Positions 1 to 12,660 of a DNA stretch of 64,000 bases are shown piece by piece. The notes under the pieces are model-generated. The model was not told the DNA's origin, searched no databases, and was given only the letters and a program-made list of their open reading frames with translations. The DNA is from Aureococcus anophagefferens (taxonomy: Eukaryota > Sar > Pelagophyceae > Pelagomonadales > Pelagomonadaceae): contig NW_008705562.1 in NCBI RefSeq assembly GCF_000186865.1, positions 280,811-344,810 of the forward strand, given 5' to 3'. The first letter of the stretch is position 1; every line of letters starts with the position of its first letter. The position numbers and the translations under genes are program-made.

Positions 1-634
1 TCTCCGCGGCACCCATGCCGGACCGCGCGGCGTCGAGCTCGCGCTCCGCCGCCGGGAGCCGCTCGCGGCACGCCGCGCAGTCGGCGCGCAACGTCGCGAC
101 CTCCGCCGCGAGCGCGCCCGCGTCGCCGCCGGCCCGCAGCGCGTCGAGCTCCGCCCGGAGCGCCGCGGTCTCGCCGGCGCCGGCGGCGCCGGCGTCCTTG
201 AGCGCCTTGAGCTCGGCCTGCGACGCCTTGTAGCGCGCGACGAGCTCGCGCGCCTTCGTCGCGTGCGTCGCGATCGTCTCCTTCGCCGCCGCGAGGTCCG
301 ACGCGGCCCGGCGCCGGCCCGCCGTGAGCGCCGCGACCTCCGCTCGCAGCGCCGCGGCGTCGTCGCCGGCGCCGTTGGCCTCCTTGAGCGCCTTGAGCTC
401 CTCCTGCGACGCCTTGTAGCGCGCGACGAGCTCGCGCGTCTTGCCGACGACGGTCTCGCGCTCCGCCGCCGCTTTCTTGGCCGCGGCGGCGGCGTCGGCC
501 TGCAGCGCGTCGCACTTGGCCTTGCTCGAGGCCTCGAGCGCCTCCTTCTCCTGGCGCAGCGCCTTGTACTGGCCCATGAGGCTCCGCGTCTTCTCCGCGA
601 GCGCTTGGTATTGTGCTTCTGTTGGTGCTGGCAT
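1..634 (-). CDS. Coiled-coil protein, 3' end outside window
   Basis: The reading frame opens at an ATG (complement of 632-634) and stays open to the window edge, giving about 211 residues. The protein starts MPAPTEAQYQALAEKTRSLM and is almost entirely charged alpha-helical heptads. A unit containing ELVARYKASQ-ELKALK occurs twice, 186 bp (62 residues) apart, so it grew at least partly by internal duplication. I see no signal peptide, membrane helix or catalytic motif. It is head to head with the GNAT gene, with a 93-bp gap. Function is unknown; a structural, motor-tail or golgin-like role is possible. The third-codon-position G/C bias on this strand supports real coding, unlike the overlapping plus-strand frames. 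Confidence 0.7.
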   Translation of the reverse strand, partial: MPAPTEAQYQALAEKTRSLMGQYKALRQEKEALEASSKAKCDALQADAAAAAKKAAAERETVVGKTRELVARYKASQEELKALKEANGAGDDAAALRAEVAALTAGRRRAASDLAAAKETIATHATKARELVARYKASQAELKALKDAGAAGAGETAALRAELDALRAGGDAGALAAEVATLRADCAACRERLPAAERELDAARSGMGAAE

Positions 635-727
635 CGCGGCGGCGGTGCGGCGCGGCGAGGCCGCACGAGACGCGCGACGATCGCGACGCTACGCTGTCTC
701 AGCTGATCAGGCTTCTCCAGGTCTGCA

Positions 728-1738
728 ATGCTGGTGATGCTGCCGTCGTTGACGCTGGTGCGCAGCGGCGTCGTTTGGCGGGCAGCCCCGCAGCGCAGCG
801 TCTCTCGGCACGCCGGCGCCATGTTCGTCAACCGCATGATGAACGACCCGGACTTCGCGGCGCGGATCCACGCCCGGCAGGCGGCGCAGGCGGAGACGCT
901 CGGCGGCTGCCCCCTGGGCGCGAAGCGGGACGTGGTGTCCCCGTCCGAGGCCGACGCCTACCTCGCCGCCGACGCCGACGCCGCGCCGCCGCCCATCTCG
1001 GCGGAGGAGGACGCGGCCTGGCGCGCCGTGCGGGGCCGCGAGGGCGAGGTGCGCGTCGTGTCCCAGGGCCTCGCGTTCTGCGGCGTCGGCGCGGGCGCCG
1101 CGAGGCGCGGCGGGCTCGCGACGGACGCGGGCCCGATGGCGCGGCCGCTGGCGACGCTCCTCCGCGACGCCTACGCCGACGAGGAGGCCGGGCCCGAGGC
1201 CTTCCGCGACGGCAAGGTCGTCGACGAGGCGACGGTCGCGGCCATGCTCGCCGACGGCGAACTCCATTGGACGACGCTCGAGGCCGCGAACGGCCGCGAC
1301 GCGGACGAGGACGGCGCGCTGCTCGGCGCGGCCTGCGTCTCCTTCGTCGGCGCCCGCGCGGAGCTGCGCTTCTTCGCGGTCCGGCCGCGCTACCGCGGGC
1401 TCTGCGTCGGCCAGCGGCTGTTGGCGCGCGTCGAGCGCCTCGCGGCCGCCGCGGGCGCGAAGCAGCTCGTCGCCTGCGTCCCCTCGCCGCGGGCGAGCGT
1501 CGCCGCCTGGGCCGAGCGCCGCGGCTTCGCGTGCGTGGCCGAGGCGCCCTTCCCGGCGGCGTCGCTGCCCTTTGCGATCACGCGCGTGGACGCGAAGCTC
1601 CGCGTCTTCGCGAAGCCCCTCGGGGCGCCGAAGCCGCCGCCGCCGCCGGGCCCGCCGAAGAACACGCGCCTCCCGGAGATCGGCGAGGGCAGCGACGACG
1701 ACGGCGGCGACGACCTCGGCTACGGCGAGATGGACTAG
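728..1738 (+). CDS. GNAT-family N-acetyltransferase
   Basis: 336 residues in a single exon. The central-to-C-terminal half has the GNAT fold order: a strand before motif A (GAACVSFVGARAELRFFAV), then the acetyl-CoA pyrophosphate loop in RPRYRGLCVGQRLL, then helix and strand (AAGAKQLVACV) and a motif-B-like SVAAWAERRGF. The acyl acceptor cannot be told from sequence. The N-terminus from the first ATG (728) is hydrophobic and basic and could be an organelle presequence; an alternative start at 821 (MFVNRMMNDPDF) would remove it. The tail is proline-rich and then acidic. The sulfotransferase-like gene follows 64 bp downstream on the same strand. Confidence 0.85.
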   Translation: MLVMLPSLTLVRSGVVWRAAPQRSVSRHAGAMFVNRMMNDPDFAARIHARQAAQAETLGGCPLGAKRDVVSPSEADAYLAADADAAPPPISAEEDAAWRAVRGREGEVRVVSQGLAFCGVGAGAARRGGLATDAGPMARPLATLLRDAYADEEAGPEAFRDGKVVDEATVAAMLADGELHWTTLEAANGRDADEDGALLGAACVSFVGARAELRFFAVRPRYRGLCVGQRLLARVERLAAAAGAKQLVACVPSPRASVAAWAERRGFACVAEAPFPAASLPFAITRVDAKLRVFAKPLGAPKPPPPPGPPKNTRLPEIGEGSDDDGGDDLGYGEMD

Positions 1739-1802
1739 CGGGGTAACGGTGAAGGTCAAGCTCCGTAAAAATTCTTTTTCGGGCTGCCCGGCGACCGATC
1801 GC

Positions 1803-3080
1803 ATGCGCCGCGAGCTCCGCTACTCGCGCTGCGCGACGACCATGGTCGAGCTCCCGCCGCCGCCGCCGCCGCCGGACGACGCGCCGAAGGGCGTGTCCTG
1901 GGCGCCCCACGTGCGCAGCCCGCCGCTCTTCCGCCGGCGCAAGGCGTCGGGCGTCCCGCCGCGGCCGCCGCCGCCGCCGCGGCGCCGCGGCGGCGGCGGC
2001 GCGTGCTGCCGGCCGGCGACGGTGGGGCTCGGCGTGTCCGCGGCGCTCTACGTGGTCGTCTTCGTCGCGCTCCTGTCCAAGGACCCGTCCTACGACGGCG
2101 GCACCATGGAGGTCGCGGTCCTCGGGTCCATGGGCAGCGGCACCGTCGCGACGTCGCGCAGGCTCCGCGCCCTGGGCCTCGACGTCACGCACGAGACGAC
2201 GGCGGGCGCCGACGGCGTCGTCTCCTGGCTCCACGCGCTGCTCTACCTGCCGCCGCTCGCAAAGAACGCGACGGACCCGCTCTGCGCGGGCCCGCTCCGC
2301 AACGCGTGGCACCCGCAGCTCGTCTTCGCGGAGACCCGGCGCGCCTGCGGCGAGGAGCGGGCGGCGACCGTGCGCGGCGGCGCGGGCCGCCGGGCGGCGG
2401 CCTGCTGGCGCGACGCGTGCCCGCGCCGCGCGCCGCGCTGGCGCGGCTGCGCGGCGGCGAGCGCCTGCCCCGTGCGCTTCGCGGCGAAGCCCGTCGTCCT
2501 CGTGCGCCACCCGCTGCGCACGGTCGAGTCGCTCGTCGCCGGCTTCTGCCGCGGCGACGCGCGCTTCGCCGCCGACTCCGCCGGCGAGCCGCCGAACCAG
2601 CTCAAGGCCGCCGCGCGGCTGCTCGCCGGCCTCGACGAGGCGGCGCTCGGCCGCGAGTCCTGCGCCCTGGGCTTCGCGCGCTACTGGCGCGCCTACTACG
2701 CCGCCCTCGAGCCGCTCGTCGCCGCGGGCGCGGCCTTGGTCCGCGCGGAGGACGACGACTACGCGTGCGCGATCGTCGCCGCCGTCGCCGCGCGCGCGCC
2801 GCCGGCGCCGCGGCTCGACCGCGCGGCGGCGGCCTGCGGGAGCGACGGCGCGATGCGCCTCGCGCGGACCTGGGTCCACCGGCTCCGCGGCGCGTTCGAG
2901 GCCGCGGGCGAGGACGGGCCGCTGCGCGACCACGAGAACCGGCGCAACGGCGGCGGCGTCCGCGCGACGTGGCGCGCCATCGGCGACGCGGACCGGGACC
3001 TCGCCGTCGACATGCTCCGCCTCGCGAAGGCCTTCGGCTACGTCGCCGCGGCGGACAAGTCGGCGGACGGCGTCGGGTAA
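1803..3080 (+). CDS. Type II membrane sulfotransferase-like protein
   Basis: 425 residues. A proline-rich cytosolic N-terminus is followed by one membrane helix (about residues 75-97, ending ALYVVVFVALL) and a lumenal domain. The domain begins with a PAPS-binding-type loop (VAVLGSMGSGTVATSRRL) and contains VVLVRHPLRTVESL, which resembles the conserved R-x-P-x3 motif of carbohydrate and Golgi sulfotransferases. Several Cys residues in the middle suit a secretory domain. The expected role is transfer of sulfate from PAPS to a glycan in the Golgi. The loop has Ser-Gly-Thr rather than a Lys-Ser/Thr, so activity is uncertain. The first ATG (1803) is used; an internal Met follows 13 residues later. 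Confidence 0.7.
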   Translation: MRRELRYSRCATTMVELPPPPPPPDDAPKGVSWAPHVRSPPLFRRRKASGVPPRPPPPPRRRGGGGACCRPATVGLGVSAALYVVVFVALLSKDPSYDGGTMEVAVLGSMGSGTVATSRRLRALGLDVTHETTAGADGVVSWLHALLYLPPLAKNATDPLCAGPLRNAWHPQLVFAETRRACGEERAATVRGGAGRRAAACWRDACPRRAPRWRGCAAASACPVRFAAKPVVLVRHPLRTVESLVAGFCRGDARFAADSAGEPPNQLKAAARLLAGLDEAALGRESCALGFARYWRAYYAALEPLVAAGAALVRAEDDDYACAIVAAVAARAPPAPRLDRAAAACGSDGAMRLARTWVHRLRGAFEAAGEDGPLRDHENRRNGGGVRATWRAIGDADRDLAVDMLRLAKAFGYVAAADKSADGVG

Positions 3081-3188
3081 ACGTATGGGGAAGTGAAAAC
3101 ACGCCGCTCGCCGATCTTGTGGCTATAGAAGTACGAGGTCGGCCTCTCACTCGGCCCATCCACGTCGTCCGAAACGTTGATCGCCGCC

Positions 3189-3753
3189 ATGTCGACGCTG
3201 CCTGAGCCGCTCGTCATGGGCGTCGGCGCCTTCGCCGGCTGCATCAGCGCCGGCATTTTGGCTTCGACCTTCGTCTACGTGCTCCTCTACCTGATCATGT
3301 ACCGCGTGGCGCCCGTCGAAACGCGGCGTCGAACGAGCGCGCGCGCCGGGCTTCGCGCGCGCAGACGGTTCCCGCGCGCAGGTCATGGCGCTCTACGTCG
3401 GCTACTCGCTGCTCACGGAGCCCGTCGCGTTCTGTGACTACTTTGGCCTCGCGGACGCGGCGACGGCGTCGCCGATCGTCTTCGACGTCGTCGGCGCGCT
3501 CGTCGTCGCCTACGGCGTCGGCAGCGTCGCCGTCGCCAAGACGGGCTGCTACAAGACCATGTTCATGTTCACGGGCGCCTGCGCCGCCGCCGCCGGCGCC
3601 GTCGCCTACAACGGCAACGCGCCGGCGGCGTCGGCCCCCATGATCCAGAAGTACGCGGCCACCGTCGGCGTCCTCGCCGCCATGCACCTCTCGACGCCCA
3701 TGGTCAGCAAGCAGCTCGGCAAGCGCAACCCCAAGTACACGGGCTACGCGTAG
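3189..3753 (+). CDS. Small four-helix membrane protein
   Basis: Two exons, 3189-3305 and 3382-3753, give 162 residues. The 76-bp GT-AG intron splits the codons between MYR and VMALYVGYSLL in phase 0; without it the upstream frame runs into a non-membrane, Arg-rich tail. The protein has about four hydrophobic segments (GVGAFAGCISAGILASTFVY, an ALVVAYGVGSVAVA segment, CAAAAGAVAY and a short final one) and a basic C-terminus ending NPKYTGYA. I do not recognise the family. It is tail to tail with the kinesin gene, about 140 bp away. Confidence 0.65.
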
Positions 3754-3896
3754 GGCGCGCGCGCGCGCGGCACCGGCTCGGACTGTCTTTTTCTCGTCGC
3801 CGAGCGCTGGTTAGGCGGGCGCGGGGAAGGTGGCGTGCACGGGGAGGTGGCCGCCGGGGCGGCGGGGGTCGGGGTACGGGGTGTCAATGGCGGGCC

Positions 3897-6782
3897 TCAG
3901 AGGATCTTGTAGCCGCGCGTGCGCTTCGCGACGGGCGCGTCCGCCGTCGACTGGCCCGCGCGCTGCGCCTTGGCCCGGGCGATGCGCTCGTCCTTGATCT
4001 TGCGCGCGCGCGCGTCGAGGGACGAGGCGACGGCCTTGACGGCGCGCTTCGGCGACGACGCGACGGCCTTGACCGCGCGGACGACCGGCGAGTTCTCCTT
4101 GAGCGGCGACCGCCTGCGGCGCGGCGCGGATTTCGGGGGAAAAAAACAAACGACGGGGCGCCGGTGAACGCGCGGCGACTGGCCCTTCTTGTGGGACTTG
4201 GCCGGGGACTTGGGCGCCGCGCGCGCGGGCGACCGCGGCGCGGCCTGCGCGCGGAGCGCGTCGAGCGCGGCCGTCGCCTCGCGCGCGCCGGGCACGGGCA
4301 CGTCGGCGTAGATGGGCACGTCGGCCCGCGCCTCGAGGGCCCGCTCGGCGGCGGCCGCGCGGTCCTCGGCGGCCTTGGCGCGCGCCGTCGCGGCCGCGGC
4401 CGCGTCCGCGTCGACCTGCGCCTGCTTGGCCATCGACGCCTCGCGGCCCTCGGCGGCGGCCGCGCGGCCGTCGGCGGCGGCGACGGCGGCGTCGCAGGCC
4501 GCCCGCGCCTCGGCCTCGCGCTGCGCCGCGCCGGCGACGGCGGCGTCGCGCTCGCCGATGACCTCCGCGAGCCGCGCGACCTCGGTCTCGTCGCGCGCCG
4601 CGAGCTCGTCGCGCGCGGACGCCGCGGCCTCGCGCGCGGCCTCGAGCTCGCCGCTGAGCGCGCCGCGCGCCTCGCGCGCCGCGGCGACGTCGCGCTCGAG
4701 CTGCTCGACCCGGGCGAGGGCCGCGTCGTGGTCCGCGCGCGGCACGCGCGCCGCGTCGTCGTCCGCGGCGTCGCCCTCCATGGCGCCGCCGCCCGCGGCG
4801 CGGCGCCGCTCCGCGTCGAGCAGGGCCCGGAGCTTGGCGCACTCGTCGTCCTTCTCCGCGCGGACGCGCTCGAGCTCCTCCTCCGTCTCCTGGAACTGCA
4901 TCTCGAGGTCGACGACGTAGTTCTCGAGCTCGTCCTTGCGCTGCTCCTTCCGCGCGGACTTGCAGAGGTCCCGCATGGCCTTGGGCGGCGCGTCCTCGTC
5001 CATGGCGTCGTCGTCGTCGTCGTCCTCGGCGACGCCCTCCATGGCGTCGTCGTCGCCGCCGCCGCCGCCGCGCGCGCCCGGGCGCGGGCCCGCGACCGAC
5101 GACCGCCGCGCGAGGCGCGCCGCGTAGTCCTGCTGGATGCGCGCGATGGTCTCGCCCATCTCCTCGGCGCACTCGTCGCGGACCTCGCGCTCGACGACGG
5201 ACACGCGCTCGTGGGCCAGGGCCAGCGCCTCCTTGAGCGCCGCGACCTCGAGCGCGAGCGCGTCGCCGTCGGCCGACGCGCTCGCGCCCGCGTCGTCGAA
5301 GGTGACGTCCGACGCCTGGGACCGCGAGCACTCCGACGCCTGGGACTCGCTCCGGAGCAGCTCCGCGGGCTTGTCCGTGCGCCGCTTCTTCTCGGACGGC
5401 GCGGGCGCCGCCGCGCCGACGACGCGGCGGCCGTTCTTGTCGTAGGTCGCGAAGCCCCGCGCCGCCGCCGCCCGCGGGTCCGCCGCGGAGCGCACGATGG
5501 CGACGGCCTTGGCCTGGGCCGCGTTGGACATGACGTACGTCGACTCGTTGTGGTCGCCCGCCGACGGGCTCACGTTGACGATCATGGACACGCGCGCGAC
5601 GAGGCCGCCGTTCGGCGGCGCGAGGAGGTACTGGAAGAGGTGCGTGAGCTTGGAGTCGCGCCAGGGCACGACCTCGCGGCCCTGGGACCCCGACGCCTGC
5701 TTCTCGCGGACGACGCGGAGGCAGTTCATGAGCCGCATGATGGACTGGTTGATGTGGTTCGCCTCCTTCTGCTGGGCGCCGGACGCCGCGGCGCCCGTGC
5801 GGTCGATGCGCTCGCTGCCCGCGAGGTCGACGAGCATGAGCACGGGGCCGGCCTTGCCCGCGGCGTCGACGACGGTGAGCTGGCAGATGCTGTGGCTCCG
5901 GCTGCTCGTCTTGTTGAGGCCCGTGGAGCTCGTCTTGCGCTGGGCCTGGGCGGCCTTGGCCAGGGCCAGGCCGTGGGCCGCCGTCGCGACCCGGACGGCG
6001 CTCAGGCTGGCCACCTCCATGCGCGTCGACAGGTCCTTGACGCGGAGCGCGCGCCGCTTGCCCGTCTGCGCCGCGGCCTTGTCCATGAGGTCGTAGACGT
6101 TCTCGTTGTAGATCTCCATGAAGCTGAGCTTCACCTCGCCGCCGAGGGCCTCGGCCCTCTCGAGGATGAGGTTCAGCGCGCGCGGCATGAGGCCCCGCGC
6201 GGCCTCGTCCTCGGGGTCGCCCATCATCGTGTACGACTTGCCCGCGTTCGTCACGCCGTAGGTGAAGAGCAGCGCGCTCCGCCCGGCGAAGAGCGCGTCG
6301 ACGAGGGGCGCCGTCGTCGCCTCGTAGACGTCCGCCTGCGTCGCCGCGTCGTCGAAGACCCGCGTGAACGTGTAGTCGCGCGCCTCGCGCCGCACGTGGT
6401 TCGACGCGTGGCGCGCGGACTGGGCCGGCGGCGCGGACCGCACGGTCTTCGCGTCCGTCACCTCGACGACGCCGCCCATCTCGCCCTTGCCCAGGGGGCG
6501 CAGGCGGCAGAAGACCGCGAGCGACTCTTCCGGCTTCGCGCGCGGCGGCGGCGGCGGCATGACCGCGGCGCCCGGGGGCGGCGGCGGCGCGACCGCGGCG
6601 CTCTCGAACTCCGCGTTCAGCACCTTCACGGGCACCGCGTGGTCCTCGTCGAAGGACTCGCGGCCCTCGACGGCCGACGACAGGTCGCCGGCGCGCACGA
6701 CGCTGTTGGGGCCGACGCTCGGCGGCGGCGCGGCGGCGCCCGGGGGCACGACCGCCGCGTACGAGCCCCGGCGCGTCGGCAT
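3897..6782 (-). CDS. Kinesin-6-like motor protein
   Basis: 961 residues with an N-terminal motor. The P-loop GVTNAGKSYT lies at about residues 176-185, switch I as NKTSSRSHS and switch II as LVDLAGSE. The Asn-Ala-Gly-Lys P-loop and the spacer after the motor resemble KIF20/KIF23 (kinesin-6) rather than kinesin-1. After the neck come a coiled coil, a low-complexity acidic patch and a basic C-terminus with SPAR/SPKR repeats typical of Cdk sites and nuclear or spindle localisation. The likely role is the central spindle and cytokinesis. I chose ATG 6782 (MPTRRGSYAAV); only non-ATG codons lie upstream in frame. A T-rich stretch around 4140-4150, flanked by possible GT and CAG sites, could be a small frame-preserving intron. 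Confidence 0.92.
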   Translation of the reverse strand: MPTRRGSYAAVVPPGAAAPPPSVGPNSVVRAGDLSSAVEGRESFDEDHAVPVKVLNAEFESAAVAPPPPPGAAVMPPPPPRAKPEESLAVFCRLRPLGKGEMGGVVEVTDAKTVRSAPPAQSARHASNHVRREARDYTFTRVFDDAATQADVYEATTAPLVDALFAGRSALLFTYGVTNAGKSYTMMGDPEDEAARGLMPRALNLILERAEALGGEVKLSFMEIYNENVYDLMDKAAAQTGKRRALRVKDLSTRMEVASLSAVRVATAAHGLALAKAAQAQRKTSSTGLNKTSSRSHSICQLTVVDAAGKAGPVLMLVDLAGSERIDRTGAAASGAQQKEANHINQSIMRLMNCLRVVREKQASGSQGREVVPWRDSKLTHLFQYLLAPPNGGLVARVSMIVNVSPSAGDHNESTYVMSNAAQAKAVAIVRSAADPRAAAARGFATYDKNGRRVVGAAAPAPSEKKRRTDKPAELLRSESQASECSRSQASDVTFDDAGASASADGDALALEVAALKEALALAHERVSVVEREVRDECAEEMGETIARIQQDYAARLARRSSVAGPRPGARGGGGGDDDAMEGVAEDDDDDDAMDEDAPPKAMRDLCKSARKEQRKDELENYVVDLEMQFQETEEELERVRAEKDDECAKLRALLDAERRRAAGGGAMEGDAADDDAARVPRADHDAALARVEQLERDVAAAREARGALSGELEAAREAAASARDELAARDETEVARLAEVIGERDAAVAGAAQREAEARAACDAAVAAADGRAAAAEGREASMAKQAQVDADAAAAATARAKAAEDRAAAAERALEARADVPIYADVPVPGAREATAALDALRAQAAPRSPARAAPKSPAKSHKKGQSPRVHRRPVVCFFPPKSAPRRRRSPLKENSPVVRAVKAVASSPKRAVKAVASSLDARARKIKDERIARAKAQRAGQSTADAPVAKRTRGYKIL

Positions 6783-7049
6783 GGGGTCGCGAAGGGGGTC
6801 TGCGGCTCGCGGGGGCGGCGCGCAGGCGGCCAAAGTCGACGCCGTTGGCTGGGTGCTCGAGCAACGACGTTTTCGTTTCGAGGCCGCAGCGAGCCGACGC
6901 GCCTAGGAGTCACCACAGGCGTCGTCAGTGTGTTTGCCGCTGTCACCGTCGCCGTCGCACGCAGTGTAGCACGCACGCGCGCCGTCGTCGTCGCAGACAC
7001 ACCACCGTCGTCGCAGACACACGCCACCGTCGTCGCAGCGTGCGCATCG
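6783..7049. promoter_or_regulatory. Divergent intergenic region with short tandem repeats
   Basis: This 267-bp gap separates the divergent kinesin and PAF-acetylhydrolase-like genes. It holds three imperfect copies of an approximately 20-bp unit containing ACCGTCGTCGCAGACACAC (about 6980-7040), just upstream of the esterase start. No TATA-like box is evident. A shared bidirectional promoter is inferred from the layout only. Confidence 0.35.
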
Positions 7050-8231
7050 ATGCCGCTGCCCGAGCCGACGGGCCCGCACCGCGTCGGCGTCATCGAGGCC
7101 GACGTCGCGGCGCCGACGGAGGCCGGCGTCGTGCCCTGCGTCATCTACTACCCGGCGGGCGCCTCGACGGCGGAGCCGTCCTACTTTAGCAGCGAGCCGA
7201 CGCTGCAGTGGCTCGACGCGCGGTACGCGGGCGCGCTCGGCCGGTGCCACCTCGCGGAGACGCTGGGCCCGTACACGGCCGAGGTCTTCATGAACGCGCT
7301 CGGCCCGTCGGCGACGGGCTACGAGCGCGTGCGCGGCGCCGTGGGCGCGCCGGCGCTCCCGGCGCCGGCGGGCGGCTGGCCGACGGCCGTCTTCTCGCAC
7401 AGCATGACGGGCTGGCGCCACGTGAACAGCGCGTTCATGAGCGAGATCGCGAGCCGCGGCGCCGTGGCGATCCACGTCGAGCACTGCGACGGGTCCGCGT
7501 GCCTCGCGACGGCCGTCGGCGACGGCCGCGTGCTCGCCGAGTACGTCTCCTGGCAGGACAAGGAGGCCGAGCTCCGCGCCGCGCACGGCGACGAGAAGGA
7601 CGCGTGGGCCGCGGCCCTCGCCTGGCGCCACGGCCAGTGCGCGACGCGCGTCGCGGAGACGCTCGCGGCGCTCGACGGCGTCGACGGCGCGCTGCTGGCC
7701 GCGGGCGTGCTGCCCTCGGACGTCGACATCACGCGGGGGCGCTTCTCGCGGACGTCGTCGGGCGTCGCGGCGCTGGGCCAGTCCTTCGGCGGCGCGTCGG
7801 CGGCGGCCTGCGTGGCGCGGGACGACCGGGGCCGCTTCTCGCACTGCCTTTTGTACGACCCGTGGCTCGACGGCGACGGCTCCGACCGCCACCCGCTGCC
7901 CGACGGCGACTACGCCGCGGCCCCGCTGGCGGCGCTCGCGAACCTGTCCATCTGGCGCAACGGCCAGAGCCAGCTCCTGGCGACGTGCTCCAAGAACTGC
8001 GACGCGCTCGTCGCCCGGGCCGGCGCCGCGGGCCGCGTCCACGACTACGCGGACGCGGGCCACTTCGCGCAGACCGACGCGCCCGTCGTCTTCGAGCAGG
8101 GGCCCCTGAGCTTCGTCTACGACGCGCTCCGCGGCAAGGACGGCGCCATGGACTCGGCGACGGCCCTCCGGCGCTGCACGGAGGAGTCCGTCGCCGCGCT
8201 CGCGTCCTTTTTTTCCGCGGAGAGTGGCTAA
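7050..8231 (+). CDS. PAF-acetylhydrolase-like serine esterase
   Basis: 393 residues. The sequence follows the plasma/intracellular type II PAF-acetylhydrolase pattern. An oxyanion region reads FSHSMTGWRHVNSAFMSEIA, followed by RGAVAIHVEHCDGSA. The nucleophile elbow is GQSFGGASAA (family: GHSFGG). An acid candidate sits in LLYDPWLDGDG and the catalytic His in AGHFAQTD. The expected reaction is hydrolysis of the sn-2 acyl group of short-chain or oxidised phospholipids. There is no signal peptide, so it is probably cytosolic. The His-to-Gln change in the nucleophile elbow is unusual but keeps G-x-S-x-G. ATG 7050 is the first Met that gives the full domain. Confidence 0.85.
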   Translation: MPLPEPTGPHRVGVIEADVAAPTEAGVVPCVIYYPAGASTAEPSYFSSEPTLQWLDARYAGALGRCHLAETLGPYTAEVFMNALGPSATGYERVRGAVGAPALPAPAGGWPTAVFSHSMTGWRHVNSAFMSEIASRGAVAIHVEHCDGSACLATAVGDGRVLAEYVSWQDKEAELRAAHGDEKDAWAAALAWRHGQCATRVAETLAALDGVDGALLAAGVLPSDVDITRGRFSRTSSGVAALGQSFGGASAAACVARDDRGRFSHCLLYDPWLDGDGSDRHPLPDGDYAAAPLAALANLSIWRNGQSQLLATCSKNCDALVARAGAAGRVHDYADAGHFAQTDAPVVFEQGPLSFVYDALRGKDGAMDSATALRRCTEESVAALASFFSAESG

Positions 8232-8244
8232 AAAAATTCTGGTG

Positions 8245-8754
8245 TTACCGCGCCTTGCGCGCGTGGGCGATGGTGCGCGAGCTGAGGTGGGCGACGGCGC
8301 CGAGCACCAGCCCGAGGATGCCGAGGAAGACCATCGCGCCCGTCGCCGCCGCGACCGCGGGCCGGTCGCCGCCGTCCGCGCCCGCGTGCAGGTAGTAGGC
8401 CCGCCAGAGGAAGCCCAGCCCCACGAAGAGCAGCAGGAGGCGCGCGAGGTAGGCCTGGCTCTTCTTCCGGAGCGTCTTCTTCCGCTTGCCCGGCAGGTAG
8501 CCCTTGATGCTCAGCGCCGTGAAGAGCACGAGGCCGCCCGCGTGCGCGCAGCCGCGCGCGCACGAGTCGACGGCGGCCTGCGCGGCCGCGTTGTCGTCCG
8601 TCTGCTGCGCCGCGCTGAGGCCGCAGACGACGAGGAGGAAGCCGTAGGCGAAGAGCAGACTCGCGCCCTGCTCCGCGCTCTGGGACGCGGCCTTGTGGGC
8701 CTTCTCCGCCGACGACTCGTAGCGCTGGAACGGATGCTCGTCGAGCGCGGACAT
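8245..8754 (-). CDS. Small polytopic membrane protein
   Basis: 169 residues with four predicted membrane helices: ASLLFAYGFLLVVCGL, GGLVLFTALS, LLLLFVGLGFLW and VFLGILGLVLGAV. A basic loop (GYLPGKRKKTLRKKSQ) separates the second and third. The family is not recognised. It converges on the esterase gene, with 13 bp between the stop codons. Confidence 0.65.
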   Translation of the reverse strand: MSALDEHPFQRYESSAEKAHKAASQSAEQGASLLFAYGFLLVVCGLSAAQQTDDNAAAQAAVDSCARGCAHAGGLVLFTALSIKGYLPGKRKKTLRKKSQAYLARLLLLFVGLGFLWRAYYLHAGADGGDRPAVAAATGAMVFLGILGLVLGAVAHLSSRTIAHARKAR

Positions 8755-9739
8755 TGGTTTTTTTGTGGTCGCGTGGCGAGTTTGCGCAAGCGCTGGTCGC
8801 TTGGCGCGGCCGCGCGGCGGCGGCGTGCGGCGGCAAGCGCCTCCGCAAAGCGAGCTGTGGCAGGATTGCGCGGGGCGCGGTCCGCATGCGGTGGGGGGGT
8901 GCGGTGGACGAGGTGCTGAAAGGGGTCGAGTCCCCGGGCAATTGCAGCGTCCACATGCTCCGAATATCAAGGCGAAGAAGCCCCAATTTTCCACGCCTGA
9001 GAATTTTCAGCTCTTTTACGAGCAGCTGCGTTTCATGACGCTGGTCACCATCGGCGGCGGGCTCGTCGACAGTGGTCGAGTTGCTCGTGGAACTTTTCAG
9101 CAGCCTGAGGCCCATGGCCGTGTGGAACTGGAGGCCGAGCCAGGTGACTATGGTGCCCGCGATCCGCTTCTCTGGGGTCGCGGTTATGAGCCCGAACTCG
9201 ATGACGATGAGGTGCCAGCAGCGGAGAAGGCGGACCAGTCGATCCGCGCCGACGGCTTGGAACAGCGGGTCACGGTCGTCGGTAGGCTGTCGGTGTACAT
9301 TTCGACGCTGTAGCGGCGTCGCTGGGCCCGCGACGCCGTAGGAGCCTCGTAGGGTTCCATCAAACGAGCTGGCTGATGGGCACATCGAGACTGTGATGGC
9401 GCGCATCGACTTCGGGTACACCGTGACGGTCGGCGGCGACTATTATACGAAGGAGGGCACGCTCAGGCTCATCTTCCGCGACCGTGACCTGCCGCGGCGT
9501 TGACTGTCGGACCGTTCTACGAGATGCGTCTTCGCGGACGTCGCCGCCTTTGCCGGCCTCGAAGCTCGTCTCGTTGCGCGGGAGTGCGACCTCGGGGCGC
9601 GTGGGCCTCGACAGGCGCCCAGATTGCGTCCGCACCTCTATCGGGGGCTGCTTGTGAGCCTCTTGTGGCCTGGCCGGATGAGGACTCGGATGGGTTGAAG
9701 ATCTCGTCCTTGCTGCTTGACGTTCGAGAGACGGCGACG
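8755..9739. other. Intergenic region without a convincing gene, lower GC
   Basis: Nearly 1 kb between the small membrane protein and the CDC48-like gene. Base composition is clearly more balanced than in the flanking genes. Open frames exist on both strands: a minus-strand frame over about 8950-9420 with a hydrophobic stretch LIVIEFGLITATPEK, and a plus-strand mini-frame at 9395-9502. Neither shows the strong third-position G/C bias of real genes here, and I recognise no domain. It may hold a decayed gene or a long promoter. Confidence 0.4.
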
Positions 9740-12615
<2,876 letters not shown>

Positions 12616-12660
12616 GACCAAGACCCCGCGCCCCTAACAGAGGAGCCGACTCCAGATAGC

